Assembly: GCF_034314045.1 (NCBI RefSeq)
Contig: NZ_JAVIWL010000001.1
Span: forward strand, 868,001 to 932,000
Source: Glaciimonas sp. CA11.2
GTDB lineage: Bacteria; Pseudomonadota; Gammaproteobacteria; Burkholderiales; Burkholderiaceae_D
Reading direction: 5' to 3'
DNA length: 64,000 nt
Of the stretch, positions 18,171 through 27,429 are shown piece after piece. The number at the start of each line of letters is the position of its first letter. Position 1 is the first letter of the stretch. The notes beneath the pieces are model-generated. The model was not told where the DNA came from, made no database searches, and saw only the letters and a list, made by a program, of their open reading frames with translations. Position numbers and translations under genes: made by a program.

Positions 18171-18609
18171 TTTAACCTCAGAAATTGTAATATACAGGCT
18201 TGAACGTATAAAAGAAGGCGCGTAATGGTTTGGCGTGTATTACGGATAAATATATTAGTAATTTAAAATTGAAATTTATCCTGCCGCTCTTTTAGACATA
18301 TGAACTTACAGGCTGAAATAATCTTAAATAACTTTTTACATCAAGTAAGTATAGGTTCAGCGCTTCATTACACACAAGTTACTACGTATCAGTTCAAACT
18401 CACATTAGAATCGCAATATATCTTTCGCGGTTAAAAGTCAAATATGCATGACATTAACCGATCACGTCCCTAAGCAGCGGCTTAATGATAACACCTTGCC
18501 CGTAGCGGATATGCTTACATTTATCTTGATCGTTAATATATCCATATTCATAAGTAAAAGGCGGCGATTATGACTTAAGTATGAGAATGTAAGCGTTTAA
18601 TAAACGGCC
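18171..18609. other. AT-rich intergenic region
   Basis: About 440 bp between two minus-strand genes of the O-antigen locus. No coding frame, transposase remnant, terminator or RNA gene was recognised. It may carry the promoter of the acyltransferase gene. Confidence 0.4.
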
Positions 18610-19595
18610 TTACTTAACGACATATTCATACACTAAGACACCCCTAAATTTTTGGCCAGCAATCTTCACCATACCTGAACAACGATCAAGTTCTTGGAAG
18701 AGAGGCGTTTGATCCTGGTGTTGAAATACAAAGAAACTCCGTCCTTTTTTCTGATCGGAAGCACAAATTTTCTTTACGTCATCATAGTTTGCAACAGGTT
18801 TATATGTGTATTTAAGGCCCGTTTTGGGTAACAACTTGTCTAAATAATGACGGTAATACGCTTCATTTGCCGGCCAATTTAGAAGAATTACAGAATCGTC
18901 CTTTATATTATTTGCAATAAAATCCGCGCCTTCCCTATATTCTTCTTTGTAAGAGTTATCTTTATAAAAATAATTAAATATACCAATCAAACTTAATATT
19001 GAAATTATTATTGTTAATATAATTGAGAGTAATTCTTTTAGCTTTGACGCAGAAAATAACAATGAAAATGAACAATAGATGACCGGCAACGCGACTAAAA
19101 AATAGCGAGGATGCCACATTTTTGATGTAAAGGCGTTATATACAGAATATAAGAATAAAAATAAAATAGTAGCTATCAATAAAATCGCTAAAATAATTTT
19201 TTTATCAAAAATCCGTTCTCTTATATGCTTGAGTGAAAAAATCCAATTTTGTTTTTCAGAGTAACCAGTCAAGCATGTCATAAGAAAAACAGCCCAGACT
19301 ACACTAAATCCGACTCCATAACCTGGCAGCAAGAAATTTAACGTCCCGGGAATCATTTGGGTAATTATTTGAGAGAGATGATACTCCCCCCAAGCATAAC
19401 CTCCATGACTACTAAATATGAATGCTTTTTTGCTCAGCAACATCCACGGAAAAATAGCAAGAGGAACAATTAAAAATTTTGTGATTTCAAAATATCTGCG
19501 ACTCGGAAATATGACAAAAAGAGTGTAAATTCCAGCAAAAAGACCGGCCATAAATAAACCAGTGTAATGGGAGTAAGCCATCAATACGTATATGG
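18610..19595 (-). pseudogene. C-terminal part of a GtrA/GT-C fusion gene interrupted by IS30
   Basis: This piece (Met-initiated frame from 19584, open from the IS boundary at 19595) encodes about six membrane helices and a soluble tail of an ArnT/PMT-like GT-C glycosyltransferase. Examples are MAYSHYTGLFMAGLF, PGTLNFLLPGYGVGFSVVW and MWHPRYFLVALPVIY. It lacks the N-terminal catalytic loop, which lies beyond the IS at 20695-21763. Removing IS30 and one CTA target copy joins the two pieces in frame across WVDVAIYVLMAYSH, giving a 684-residue protein. It ends at TAA 18610. On its own this fragment is unlikely to be active. Confidence 0.9.
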
Positions 19596-19598
19596 CTA
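19596..19598. repeat. 3-bp target duplication of IS30 (left copy)
   Basis: CTA lies immediately outside the left IS30 end and again at 20695-20697 outside the right end. A duplication of 2-3 bp is usual for IS30. The restored reading frame of the host gene supports the boundary. Confidence 0.85.
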
Positions 19599-20694
19599 GG
19601 CGGTTTCAAATACCAAGCGCAACACTGGGTTAATTAACAGTGTCAGTCGGATGTTGTAGCAACGCGATGTGCTGAGTATAAACGACGAGTGGCGACTCAT
19701 AATCGAGCCTTGCTCTTGGACGCGTATTGAGCGACAAGGCGATGGCGTCGAGTTCGTCCTGAGAGTAGATCGACAGGTCCGAACCCTTGGGCATGTATTG
19801 GCGCAACAAGCCGTTGGTATTTTCATTTGACCCGCGCTGCCAAGGGCTGTGCGGGTCGGCGAAATAGATCTGAACACCGGTGCGCTCGGTGAGGATTTTG
19901 TGGCCGTGCATCTCGCGCCCTTGGTCGTAAGTCATGGTCTTGCGCATCGCTGCCGGCTCGCGGTTGAGCACCGCCGAGAAGCTGTCGACGACCGCTTTGG
20001 TGGTTGCGTTGTCCATCTTGGCGAGCACCACAAAGCCGGTCGTGCGCTCGACCAGCGTGCCCACCGATGAGCGGTTGCCGGCACCCTTGATCAAGTCCCC
20101 TTCCCAATGGCCGGGAATGAGGCGGTCCTCGACCTCTGGAGGCCGGATGTGGATGCTCTGCATATCTGGGATCTGACCCCGGCGATCGGTGCCACGGCTG
20201 CGTGGCTTACGGACCTGGTTGTGGTGACGCAGGCAGGCAATCAGCTCACGCTTGAGTTCGCCGCGTGGGTGCAAGTAGATGGCGTTGTAGATGGTCTCGT
20301 GGGACACAGATTTCTCAGAATTGTCGGGCCAAAGGGCCCTGAGTTTGCGCGCTATTTGCTGCGGCGACCAGAGGAGTTTTAGCTGATGCCGGACGACCTG
20401 GAACAAGGCCCCGTCCGCGTGCAGTTTGGGAAGACGTCGCGGCAGGACACGACGCGCCTGGCATTGTGCGTGGGCCAGATTGGCATCGTAGACGCCGGCA
20501 CCGCTGGTGCGTTTGAGTTCGCGGCTAATCGTGCTGGCTGAACGGCAAAGGCGTTTAGCAATGGATCGGGTGGAGCACAGGTCGTCGCGCATGGTCATGA
20601 CGACGGCGCGTTCCTGAGTAGTTAAATGTTTGTAAATTTTCGCCATGGCGGCACCTTACAGCAGAAGGTGTTGCACTTGGTCTTTGAGAACGCC
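19599..20694 (-). mobile_element. IS30-family insertion sequence, intact
   Basis: A 1096-bp element with 27-bp imperfect inverted repeats. The left end starts GGCGGTTTCAAATACC and the right end, read inward, starts GGCGTTCTCAAAGACC. Both continue to GCAACAC with only four mismatches. It carries one transposase gene on the minus strand and is flanked by CTA direct repeats. It lies inside the GtrA/GT-C gene and inactivates it. Confidence 0.95.
19630..20646 (-). CDS. IS30-family transposase
   Basis: 338-aa DDE transposase that starts MAKIYKHLTTQERAVVMTM with an N-terminal helix-turn-helix (RSIAKRLCRSASTISRELK). The catalytic core includes GHWEGDLIKG (first Asp), MTYDQGREMHGH (second Asp) and SPWQRGSNENTNGLLRQYMP (Glu). 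The RPRARLDYESPLVVY tail is the usual IS30 end. Length and motifs are complete, so it looks active. It occupies almost all of the IS. Confidence 0.96.
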   Translation of the reverse strand: MAKIYKHLTTQERAVVMTMRDDLCSTRSIAKRLCRSASTISRELKRTSGAGVYDANLAHAQCQARRVLPRRLPKLHADGALFQVVRHQLKLLWSPQQIARKLRALWPDNSEKSVSHETIYNAIYLHPRGELKRELIACLRHHNQVRKPRSRGTDRRGQIPDMQSIHIRPPEVEDRLIPGHWEGDLIKGAGNRSSVGTLVERTTGFVVLAKMDNATTKAVVDSFSAVLNREPAAMRKTMTYDQGREMHGHKILTERTGVQIYFADPHSPWQRGSNENTNGLLRQYMPKGSDLSIYSQDELDAIALSLNTRPRARLDYESPLVVYTQHIALLQHPTDTVN

Positions 20695-21763
20695 CTACAT
20701 CTACCCATATACTTGATGTCCATTTTTTATCGGTCGGAAAATTTGATGCTTGTAATATATGATTAGTAACTCTAACAGTTGCTATCGTGCATAACAATAA
20801 AGTTAATGTGTAACTACGTACTTCCTGCGAATAAATGATTGCAGAAGGAGAAAGTGCCAATAAAGTGACACCTAAAAATGCCGACAAATAGCCGACATTT
20901 TTTTTCAACCCATAGAAAAATATAAATGGAGAGAGCGCCCCTAAGAAAGCCGATAAAGACCTCAGTACGAAATCCGAACTACCAAAACATTTAGCCCAAA
21001 GGATAACTAATAAGTCAAATAACGGAGGAGTATTATCAGCTGCCTTCCAAGTAATAAAGGAATCATTAAAATTTAACTCAGGTATAACTTTGGGAGTGAA
21101 ATTTAGCCATGATGATCCATGCCCCACGTCCAAAGCGGCAGCTACGGTGAACAATTCGTCTGACCACAATCCGACCTTGTCCAGATGATAGAATCTCAAA
21201 AAGACACCGAAACACATAACAATCCAAGCTAATATAAAATATTTTTTGTCCTCTTTCTGGAGATTAAAAAAATAATTTCTAATGGTCTTGAAGTTAATTA
21301 AATTAAAAAAATTTGAATTCGGACTTAAATCCGTATCCTTATGCAAATTTGCTGAGTGTTCATTTTTAAAGACAAATACTTTAACCATGAAAAAATTCAC
21401 TATTAAACCCGCACCAATCCCAAGTAACTGAGAATAGACAATCATAGGGAACCAAGACAACGTTATCCGAAGTATTAATATGTTGACCACCAAGCCACCC
21501 AAGGATCCCACAAGGTACATTTGCCAAAGCCTTATGCTGGGGCCAACGTCCCTTTTGAAGGTCCAATAGTGATTAAGAATATAATTCTGGGTTGATGCAA
21601 GTATGTAACACAGTACAGCGATGGGCAGAGCGGGGCCACGAAGGCAGTCCACCAACAAGAAAAACAGAAGTAAGTTGGTAAGGGTTCCGAGCCCTCCAAT
21701 GACGGCAAATTTTAGAAAGCCATTCAAAAGTGGTCTATGACGTTCCCAGGATGCCGCCGTCAT
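20695..21763 (-). pseudogene. N-terminal part of a GtrA/GT-C fusion gene interrupted by IS30
   Basis: Residues 1-130 form a GtrA-like four-helix flippase domain (FAVIGGLGTLTNLLLFFLLV, then NYILNHYWTFKRD). A linker and a GT-C glycosyltransferase domain follow, beginning near residue 175. Its first loop has LWSDELFTVAAAL, the acidic pair typical of ArnT/PMT catalytic loops, then NTPPLFDLLVILWAKCFG. The native sequence ends at WTSSIWVDV where IS30 begins. The open frame then runs on into IS30 to 20555, adding about 45 meaningless residues. ATG 21763 overlaps the stop of the isomerase gene by four bases (ATGA). The C-terminal half is at 18610-19595. Confidence 0.92.
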
Positions 21764-22554
21764 CTATTGAAAACCTTAGCTACCGTTTCCAGGGACCGAA
21801 ATAAAGTTTCTGTCCCAAGGTTTCTCATTTCCAAAGATACCCAGCCGGTGTAGCCCCCATCCTCCAAACGTCGAGCGAGTTCCTGGTGTTCGTACCGGTC
21901 AATAACAGCCGCCAAGGATGGTTCACTGATGTGAACATGACTGATATGAGGGATTAAGGTCTCAAGTGTGCTCAAATTTTCCTCGTTTTCCAACATCGTC
22001 CCTAGATCAAGGTTTAACTTAAAAAAAGGAGAATTAATAGCTTGAACCAACTCCAATGCCTCGGGCGTAGTGTTTAGATAGTTGGTTCCGTAAGAGGACG
22101 GGTTCGCCTCAATGCCGATAGTGACGGACTTGGACTCTGCATAGGCGGCACAGGCAGCGAAAAACTCCTCCCCTACCGGTCTCTGCTCAGGATGCTCGAT
22201 GATCCGGTTTCGGGGGCTTCCAAAAACCACATGCGGGCAGCCAACGGCTGCGGCGAAATCCAGTGCCGAACATGTGTATTGCAATAAAAATGCCCTTTCC
22301 TCTGGAGTGCCAAAAATTCGCTCAGTCAGGCCGTACCAAAGAGACTGCATAGAGCAGATACCAAAGCCCCAACTATTTTGAATCTCTGCAGCCAGGGAAG
22401 CGGCCACAATAATATTTTCGGGCTGATAAGGCTTCTGCGGTACTAGCCGGGTCGGAGCAATTTCGAGCGCGGAAAAGCCTTCAGCCTTCATCTTTGAATA
22501 AACCTCTTGATCGTCTTCGAGGCCCCATGCGATATTCGATGCTGAAATTTTCAT
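21760..22554 (-). CDS. Sugar phosphate isomerase/epimerase (xylose isomerase-like TIM barrel)
   Basis: AP-endonuclease-2 superfamily protein of 264 aa. The metal-binding residues expected for the TIM barrel are visible: Glu in VTIGIEANPSSYG (about 140), Asp in FKLNLDLGTM (about 178), His in ISHVHISEPS (about 207) and Glu in WVSLEMRN (about 243). It overlaps the genes on both sides by 4 bp (aldo/keto reductase upstream, GtrA/GT-C downstream), so the four genes are cotranslated. In this setting it may isomerise or epimerise a sugar destined for a polyprenyl carrier. The substrate is unknown. Confidence 0.88.
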   Translation of the reverse strand: MKISASNIAWGLEDDQEVYSKMKAEGFSALEIAPTRLVPQKPYQPENIIVAASLAAEIQNSWGFGICSMQSLWYGLTERIFGTPEERAFLLQYTCSALDFAAAVGCPHVVFGSPRNRIIEHPEQRPVGEEFFAACAAYAESKSVTIGIEANPSSYGTNYLNTTPEALELVQAINSPFFKLNLDLGTMLENEENLSTLETLIPHISHVHISEPSLAAVIDRYEHQELARRLEDGGYTGWVSLEMRNLGTETLFRSLETVAKVFNR

Positions 22555-23507
22555 ATTTTATCTACCTCAAACGCATCAACCTCAACCCAAAAATCATCAG
22601 GGATTTCGCTATCTAAGGCGCCCACGTTCTCCTTCAGTTGTGTGGGACTACTTGCACCCAAGACCGGTAGAACGCCACGACGTAAAACCCACTGAATAGC
22701 GGCATGGGATCCCTTGACCTCATGTTCAACGCATACCCTGGAAAAATGATCGATCCTAGCCTTGTTTTGCTCGTATATTTTCTGTGTTTTGTCGTACCCA
22801 AGCTGGCCACTTTTTGCGATCCGGGACTCTGGAGGAATAGATTCGCGATACTTTCCGGTAAGGAGACCTTGAGCTAAGGGAGCAAAGCCTAACATTCCAA
22901 CGCCTTCCGCCTGACAGAAAGCGCGGACACCATTAATATCGGCTTTATTAATTGCATACGAATAAATGAATTGGTCAAGGATAGGCTTTTCGAGCCCTAG
23001 TCGATTGCAAACCTCGTGGCATTCAACTAAAGCTGCGAGAGGCCATTCTGAGGTGGCCCAATATAGAATTCGGCCGGAGTTGATCAGCCGGTTGAAGGTG
23101 CGTACAACCTCCTCCATAGGGGTTTCTGGATCGTAACGGTGGGCATAATAAACATCCACATATTCCATTCCCAACCTTTTCATGGACTCGTCGAAAGCCC
23201 AGAGAATATGCTTTCTTCCCAAACCCTGATGATAGGTGTGTGAACCAATTGGCCATGAACCCTTGGTGGCCAAGACAAACTCTTCCCTAGGGTATTTCTT
23301 CAGCGCATGCCCTAAAAGTGTTTCCGCCATCCCCATCCCATAATTGTTCGAGGTATCGAAGGATCTGATACCCAGGTCCCAGGCGCCGTCGATCATCATC
23401 TGAGCAAATGCCTTGCCAGAATCTTCGGTCCCAATGGTCAGAGCACTTCCAAAGGTGATTTGGGACAACTTAAGGCCGGACATACCGACCCTTTTAAAGG
23501 GTTTCAT
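22551..23507 (-). CDS. Aldo/keto reductase
   Basis: NADPH-dependent oxidoreductase with a TIM-barrel fold, 318 aa. The catalytic tetrad is visible: Asp and Tyr in SFDTSNNYGMG (about 51 and 56), Lys in VLATKGSW (about 82) and His in VYYAHRYDPETP (about 122). It resembles the Kv-beta/YghZ-like subgroup. It overlaps the GT2 gene by 14 bp and the isomerase gene by 4 bp. Within this cassette it probably reduces or oxidises a sugar nucleotide or lipid-linked sugar. That role is inferred from context. Confidence 0.92.
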   Translation of the reverse strand: MKPFKRVGMSGLKLSQITFGSALTIGTEDSGKAFAQMMIDGAWDLGIRSFDTSNNYGMGMAETLLGHALKKYPREEFVLATKGSWPIGSHTYHQGLGRKHILWAFDESMKRLGMEYVDVYYAHRYDPETPMEEVVRTFNRLINSGRILYWATSEWPLAALVECHEVCNRLGLEKPILDQFIYSYAINKADINGVRAFCQAEGVGMLGFAPLAQGLLTGKYRESIPPESRIAKSGQLGYDKTQKIYEQNKARIDHFSRVCVEHEVKGSHAAIQWVLRRGVLPVLGASSPTQLKENVGALDSEIPDDFWVEVDAFEVDKI

Positions 23508-24462
23508 GAGTTACCTTTTTAAGGGCAGAATTGCTAGGCTCAAAATCATACACGAGTGAAGTCGGGCGACCCTTGACCTCGGTGCAGACTTGACCCAGAT
23601 ATTCGGCAATCACTGAAAGTACAACAAAAAGAAGGGAAAATAACAGGGACATTACAGCGCAAACTAAAAATGATGGCTGCCATTGGCCAGGACCAAAGCA
23701 CATACCAGCTAACGATAGGAGCATCAAAACGAATGAGGCCACAGCAGCAGAAGGGATTTTTCTTAAGGGCTCAATAGAAATTCCCGTAAGACTATCCAGC
23801 GCATACCTGATCATTGACTTCAAACGATATTTTGTTTCTCCTGCAAATCGCTTGTCCCTGTCGTACGAAACTACCGCTGTCTTCATACCTAAAAAGGGAA
23901 CTATTACCCGAAATACTCCGTTGACTTCGGGGAGTGCCAAAAGAGTCGCCACAGCTTTTCTATCCAGCAAACGAAAATTGGCAGCATCTTTTTCTAAACA
24001 AATTCTGCCCGATAGCGAATTCAAAGTGCTATAAAACAAATGGGCACTCAGGCGCTTAAAAACGCTGTCATTGGGCCGACCTGCCCGAGATCCGACGACG
24101 ACATTGGCTCCCTCTTCCCATTCCTTCACCATTTGCAGAATTATGCCAGGGGGATCTTGAAGGTCAGCGTCCATTACAATTACCGCATCTCCCGCCGCTA
24201 TGCGGAGACCGGCATGTATAGCGCCCTCCAGACCAAAATTTCGAGATAGTTGCACTAAAGTGACAGTTTCCGGGAAGCGCTCACGAAGCTGTCGCATTTG
24301 GACTAGCGTTCCATCCTTAGAGCCATCATCTACCAACACTATTTCAAGTTCATAACGGTCTGTAATCGGCTCCAGAGCTGTCAAAATTTCCTCGCAAAAC
24401 GTGGAAACAAGCTCCTCTTCATTGTACATTGGACCAATTACGGAGATCAATTTTTTCATCAA
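23494..24462 (-). CDS. Polyprenyl-phosphate glycosyltransferase (GT2, GtrB/ArnC/DPM1-like)
   Basis: Loads a sugar from a nucleotide donor onto undecaprenyl phosphate at the cytoplasmic side of the inner membrane. The catalytic domain shows ISVIGPMYNEEELV at the start, IVLVDDGSKDGTL, LSRNFGLEGAIHAGL, the DXD-type VIVMDADLQDPPG and a DKRFAGETKYRL segment. Two C-terminal membrane helices (about residues 230-290) complete the GtrB/ArnC layout. It heads an overlapping gene set with an aldo/keto reductase, a sugar isomerase and a GtrA/GT-C fusion, which together resemble an extended gtrABC-type glycan modification cassette. Confidence 0.93.
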   Translation of the reverse strand: MMKKLISVIGPMYNEEELVSTFCEEILTALEPITDRYELEIVLVDDGSKDGTLVQMRQLRERFPETVTLVQLSRNFGLEGAIHAGLRIAAGDAVIVMDADLQDPPGIILQMVKEWEEGANVVVGSRAGRPNDSVFKRLSAHLFYSTLNSLSGRICLEKDAANFRLLDRKAVATLLALPEVNGVFRVIVPFLGMKTAVVSYDRDKRFAGETKYRLKSMIRYALDSLTGISIEPLRKIPSAAVASFVLMLLSLAGMCFGPGQWQPSFLVCAVMSLLFSLLFVVLSVIAEYLGQVCTEVKGRPTSLVYDFEPSNSALKKVTHETL

Positions 24463-24498
24463 AATCAGTTCCTATTTATTTCCAAATATCGGCATCGC

Positions 24499-24810
24499 TT
24501 AGTAGCTGCTAAAAGACTCTGTTTCAAGCTTTTCAAGCACATCATAAATATTGTCTATTTTTCCACCTAGGACGGAGTAACACCCCGGTAATTCTGGATG
24601 CTTTTCGAACAAAATCGGCCTACCGTCATCCCCCTCATTCTTTACCAGAACGGTTTTGATTTCAAATAACGAGTCGACATACTTGGCATCAAAAACGGCA
24701 GGGAGATAACGACCTACATCCCTGATCATGCGGTCAACACGCGTTGCACGCTCATATTCACTAAGTTTTTGGTAAGGATTAATGCCCTGATCGTCATTCC
24801 AGTGCATATG
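24499..24810 (-). pseudogene. C-terminal fragment of an FAD-dependent oxidoreductase cut by IS21
   Basis: Only the last 100 or so codons remain. The sequence RPILFEKHPELPGCYSVLGG, then KIDNIYDVLEKLE is the characteristic tail of FAD-dependent (DAO-type) oxidoreductases, whose flavin-binding N-terminus is missing. The frame is open to the IS21 terminus at 24811, so the Met at 24807 is probably an internal codon of the parent gene. The missing part is not on the other side of the IS, where rfbC sequence begins. It lies 36 bp upstream of the GT2 gene on the same strand and may once have led that operon. Family assignment is from this tail only. Confidence 0.75.
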
Positions 24811-25015
24811 TGTGATCGGCGACCCGAAAGTGCCTAGCTTCCGGCAACTTGAAAGTGCCTAATAGTTGCCACATCCACCATTATTTTATTCTTTATTTTC
24901 TTCCTGATTTTTCACTCCAAACTGTCTTTTCTTCGCACTTAGTCTTGTTCTGCCTTCGATTTATTGGTTTTTAACCATTTTATGCGGCGCATCATAGGGT
25001 CATGGAGGATTCCTC

Positions 25016-25594
25016 ATGAGACCCACAAAACGTCGCCTCTGCCGGTGCTGTAAGCATTCGTTCGATGCCGACCACCGCAACACCCGCCACCAACAATATT
25101 GCAATGCACCCGCGTGCCGAAAAGCATCAAAAGCGGCGAGTCAACGCGCATGGACCAATAAGCCAGAGAACCGAGATTATTTCAGCGGACCTGAAGCGGT
25201 GGACCGGGTATGTTCTTGGCAAAAGGATCACCCTGAATACCGTGAGCAGCAAAAAGTTAAACGGGCCACTGCGTTACAAGATCACTGCCATGCGCAACCT
25301 ATTGATATCAAACAGAAAAATGAGGCCGATAAAAATCCAGCAAAGATGGCTGAACCTGCGTTACAAGATGTCATCGGCCCGCAATCGCTGGTGTTTATTG
25401 GCTTTCTGGCCCATTTCTTCAATTTAACGTTACAAGATGACATAGCGTCCACCACTCGGAAACTGCAACAATTAGGCGCCGATATTACCAACAGAGGATT
25501 GCCAGATGACGTCATCAAAACAGTTGATTTGTTCACAGCGCCGGCGCGAGGTGCCAGCACAGTTCAGTTGGATCGATCAGCGCCTGGTGCGTGA
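25016..25594 (+). CDS. IS21 passenger protein with Cys-rich N-terminus, function unknown
   Basis: 192 aa. The first 35 residues look like a small zinc-binding module (RLCRCCKHSFDAD, then QYCNAPACRKAS), followed by a basic stretch and a poorly conserved tail. The start is well supported by GGAGG seven bases upstream. It lies inside the IS21 ends ahead of istA, in the same direction, so it travels with the element. It may bind DNA or RNA, but no function can be assigned from sequence. It overlaps the next ORF by about 89 bp. Confidence 0.6.
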   Translation: MRPTKRRLCRCCKHSFDADHRNTRHQQYCNAPACRKASKAASQRAWTNKPENRDYFSGPEAVDRVCSWQKDHPEYREQQKVKRATALQDHCHAQPIDIKQKNEADKNPAKMAEPALQDVIGPQSLVFIGFLAHFFNLTLQDDIASTTRKLQQLGADITNRGLPDDVIKTVDLFTAPARGASTVQLDRSAPGA

Positions 25595-25952
25595 GCACTA
25601 CCTCGATCAATTGGATGCCTATGCGATGGCGCTCTATCTGTTCCTGGTCACGGTGGCCGATGCTCAGGGACTAAGCTGGTATGGGGATGGAGCAATCGCA
25701 CGGATTTTATCAATGGATACTGAGCGTTTGCACCGCAGCCGCACAGGCTTGATTCAGGCACAGCTACTGGCATACGTCCCACCGGTCTACCAGATCCTTG
25801 CGTTAGACAAGCCGCTCCCACCTAAAGCCGCACCACACCCCACGATGGTGCCAGCACCGACATCCACGCTGACAACCACTGACATATCGGCGAGTACGAC
25901 AGTGCAAGCGCATCTGAAGGCACTTCATGATGCACTCGGTAAGCGCCCATGA
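25506..25952 (+). CDS. IS21 passenger protein, winged-helix-like, function unknown
   Basis: 148 aa. The segment from about residue 20 to 95 (FSWIDQRLVREHYLDQLDAY, then ALYLFLVTVADAQGLSWYGD and IARILSMDTERLHRS) has the helix pattern of a replication-initiator or phage-type winged helix, an impression that needs checking. A Pro/Thr-rich tail follows. AGAGGA eight bases before ATG 25506 supports this start. Its stop overlaps the istA start (ATGA), suggesting coupled translation and possibly a regulatory role for transposase expression. Confidence 0.6.
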   Translation: MTSSKQLICSQRRREVPAQFSWIDQRLVREHYLDQLDAYAMALYLFLVTVADAQGLSWYGDGAIARILSMDTERLHRSRTGLIQAQLLAYVPPVYQILALDKPLPPKAAPHPTMVPAPTSTLTTTDISASTTVQAHLKALHDALGKRP

Positions 25953-27429
25953 TTACCTATGAACTCTGGTGCCAGATTCGAGATTGCCGTGATCGGCAGC
26001 ATATGAGTTTGAGCCAGATCGCCGCAGCACTTCATTTACACCACCGCACGGTAGCGAGCTGGGTTGATATATGCTGCATTACGAACCCAGAAAAAAAGTA
26101 CCCCGGCCGAGCGTATTGGACCCCTTCAAAGGAGAAGTCACTCGGCTGCTCGATACACACCCGTTCAGTGCCCAGCAGATCTTCCAGCGGCTGCGTGAAA
26201 ACAACTACGCCGGTGGCTACAGCACGGTTAAAAAATATGTCCGTCTCATACGGCCCAAACATCGATCTGCGTTCCTCACGTTGGTGTTCGCACCGGGCGA
26301 AGCGGCGCAGGTTGACTGGGGCAGTTGGGGCACGATTGGCGTGGGTCAAACACGTCGGCAACTGAGCTTCTTCGTCATGGTGTTGTGCCATAGCCGGCGC
26401 ATGTATTTGGAGTTCTTTGTCGCGCAGACGATGGAGCATTTCCTGGTAGCGCATGAACATGCCTTTGCAGCTTTCAATGCGGTACCGAGTCGGATCATGA
26501 TCGACAATTTAAAAACTGGCGTACTCAGTCATTTAGCGGGTTGTGCGCCGATATTTAATCAACGCTATCTGGATTACGCCCGTCACTGTGGCTTCACGAT
26601 TACGGCCTGTAATGTAGCTTCAGGGTGGGAAAAAGGCCGAGTTGAAAATGGTGTCGGCTATGTCAAAAAGAACTTCCTCAACGGTCTGGAATTGGGCGAT
26701 TTCAATGCAGTCAATCCAGCCGCACAATTGTGGTTGGACACGGTTGCCAATGTCCGCATTCACGCCAAAACGCATCAGCGTCCGATCGACATGTTTGAAC
26801 AAGAACGGGCACATCTGCAGCCCTGCAATCCGGCCCCCTATGATATTGGCCGCATCAGCACGGCACGGGTGTCCAAGCAATTTCGTGTGGCCTTTGATGC
26901 TAATCGTTACTCCGTACCGGTGCACTACGTAGGCATCATCGTGATCCTCAAAGCTTATCCGGAGCGCGTTTGCATTTACTACGCCGATCAACTCATCGCC
27001 TGGCATCTGCGCAGTTACGAGCGCGGTCAAGATATTGAAAACCCGGATCATCCGAAGGTGCTTGTTGAGCAGCGCAAAAATGCTCAGGCGCAGCGCCTGC
27101 TGTTGCGCTTCCTGTCTCTGACCCCACAAGCCGGAAAATACCACGAAGGACTGATGGTGCGCCGAGCTAACTGGCGCAATCATGTCGCCAAGATCAATGC
27201 CCTTGCAGAAATTTACGGGGTTGCTGAAACAGGCCGTGCCATTGAAGATGCGCTGGTGTTTGATGCCTTCAGTGGCGAATACATTACCAACTTGCTTGAA
27301 GCTCGTGCCCGCGAACTACCACAAGCAAGTCCCTTGCAATTGACACGGCGGCAGGACCTACTCGACATGACGATTGCCGAGCCCGATCTCTCCCTATATG
27401 AACTGAGCCATCATGAAAACAAAAGCTGA
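25949..27429 (+). CDS. istA: IS21 transposase IstA, in two frames; possible programmed -1 frameshift
   Basis: The first frame (25949 to a stop at 26365) gives the IstA N-terminal helix-turn-helix ITYELWCQIRDCRD and MSLSQIAAALHLHHRTVASW. The rest of IstA, VPRPSVLDPFKGEV onward with the catalytic AAQVDWGSWG and DNLK motifs, lies in the -1 frame that runs to 27429. The two overlap at 26068-26365. Within that overlap, A AAA AAG at 26092-26098 sits in the zero frame as GAA AAA AAG. Seven bases later a GCCGAG/CTCGGC stem (26106-26111/26141-26146) follows. A -1 slip there yields a 493-aa protein, the usual IstA size. A plain indel near 26065 is the alternative. istB overlaps the end by 17 bp. Confidence 0.85.

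Noticed and set aside
26032..26460. 142-codon minus-strand frame in istA
   Set aside because: Lies opposite the catalytic region of IstA; antisense shadow.
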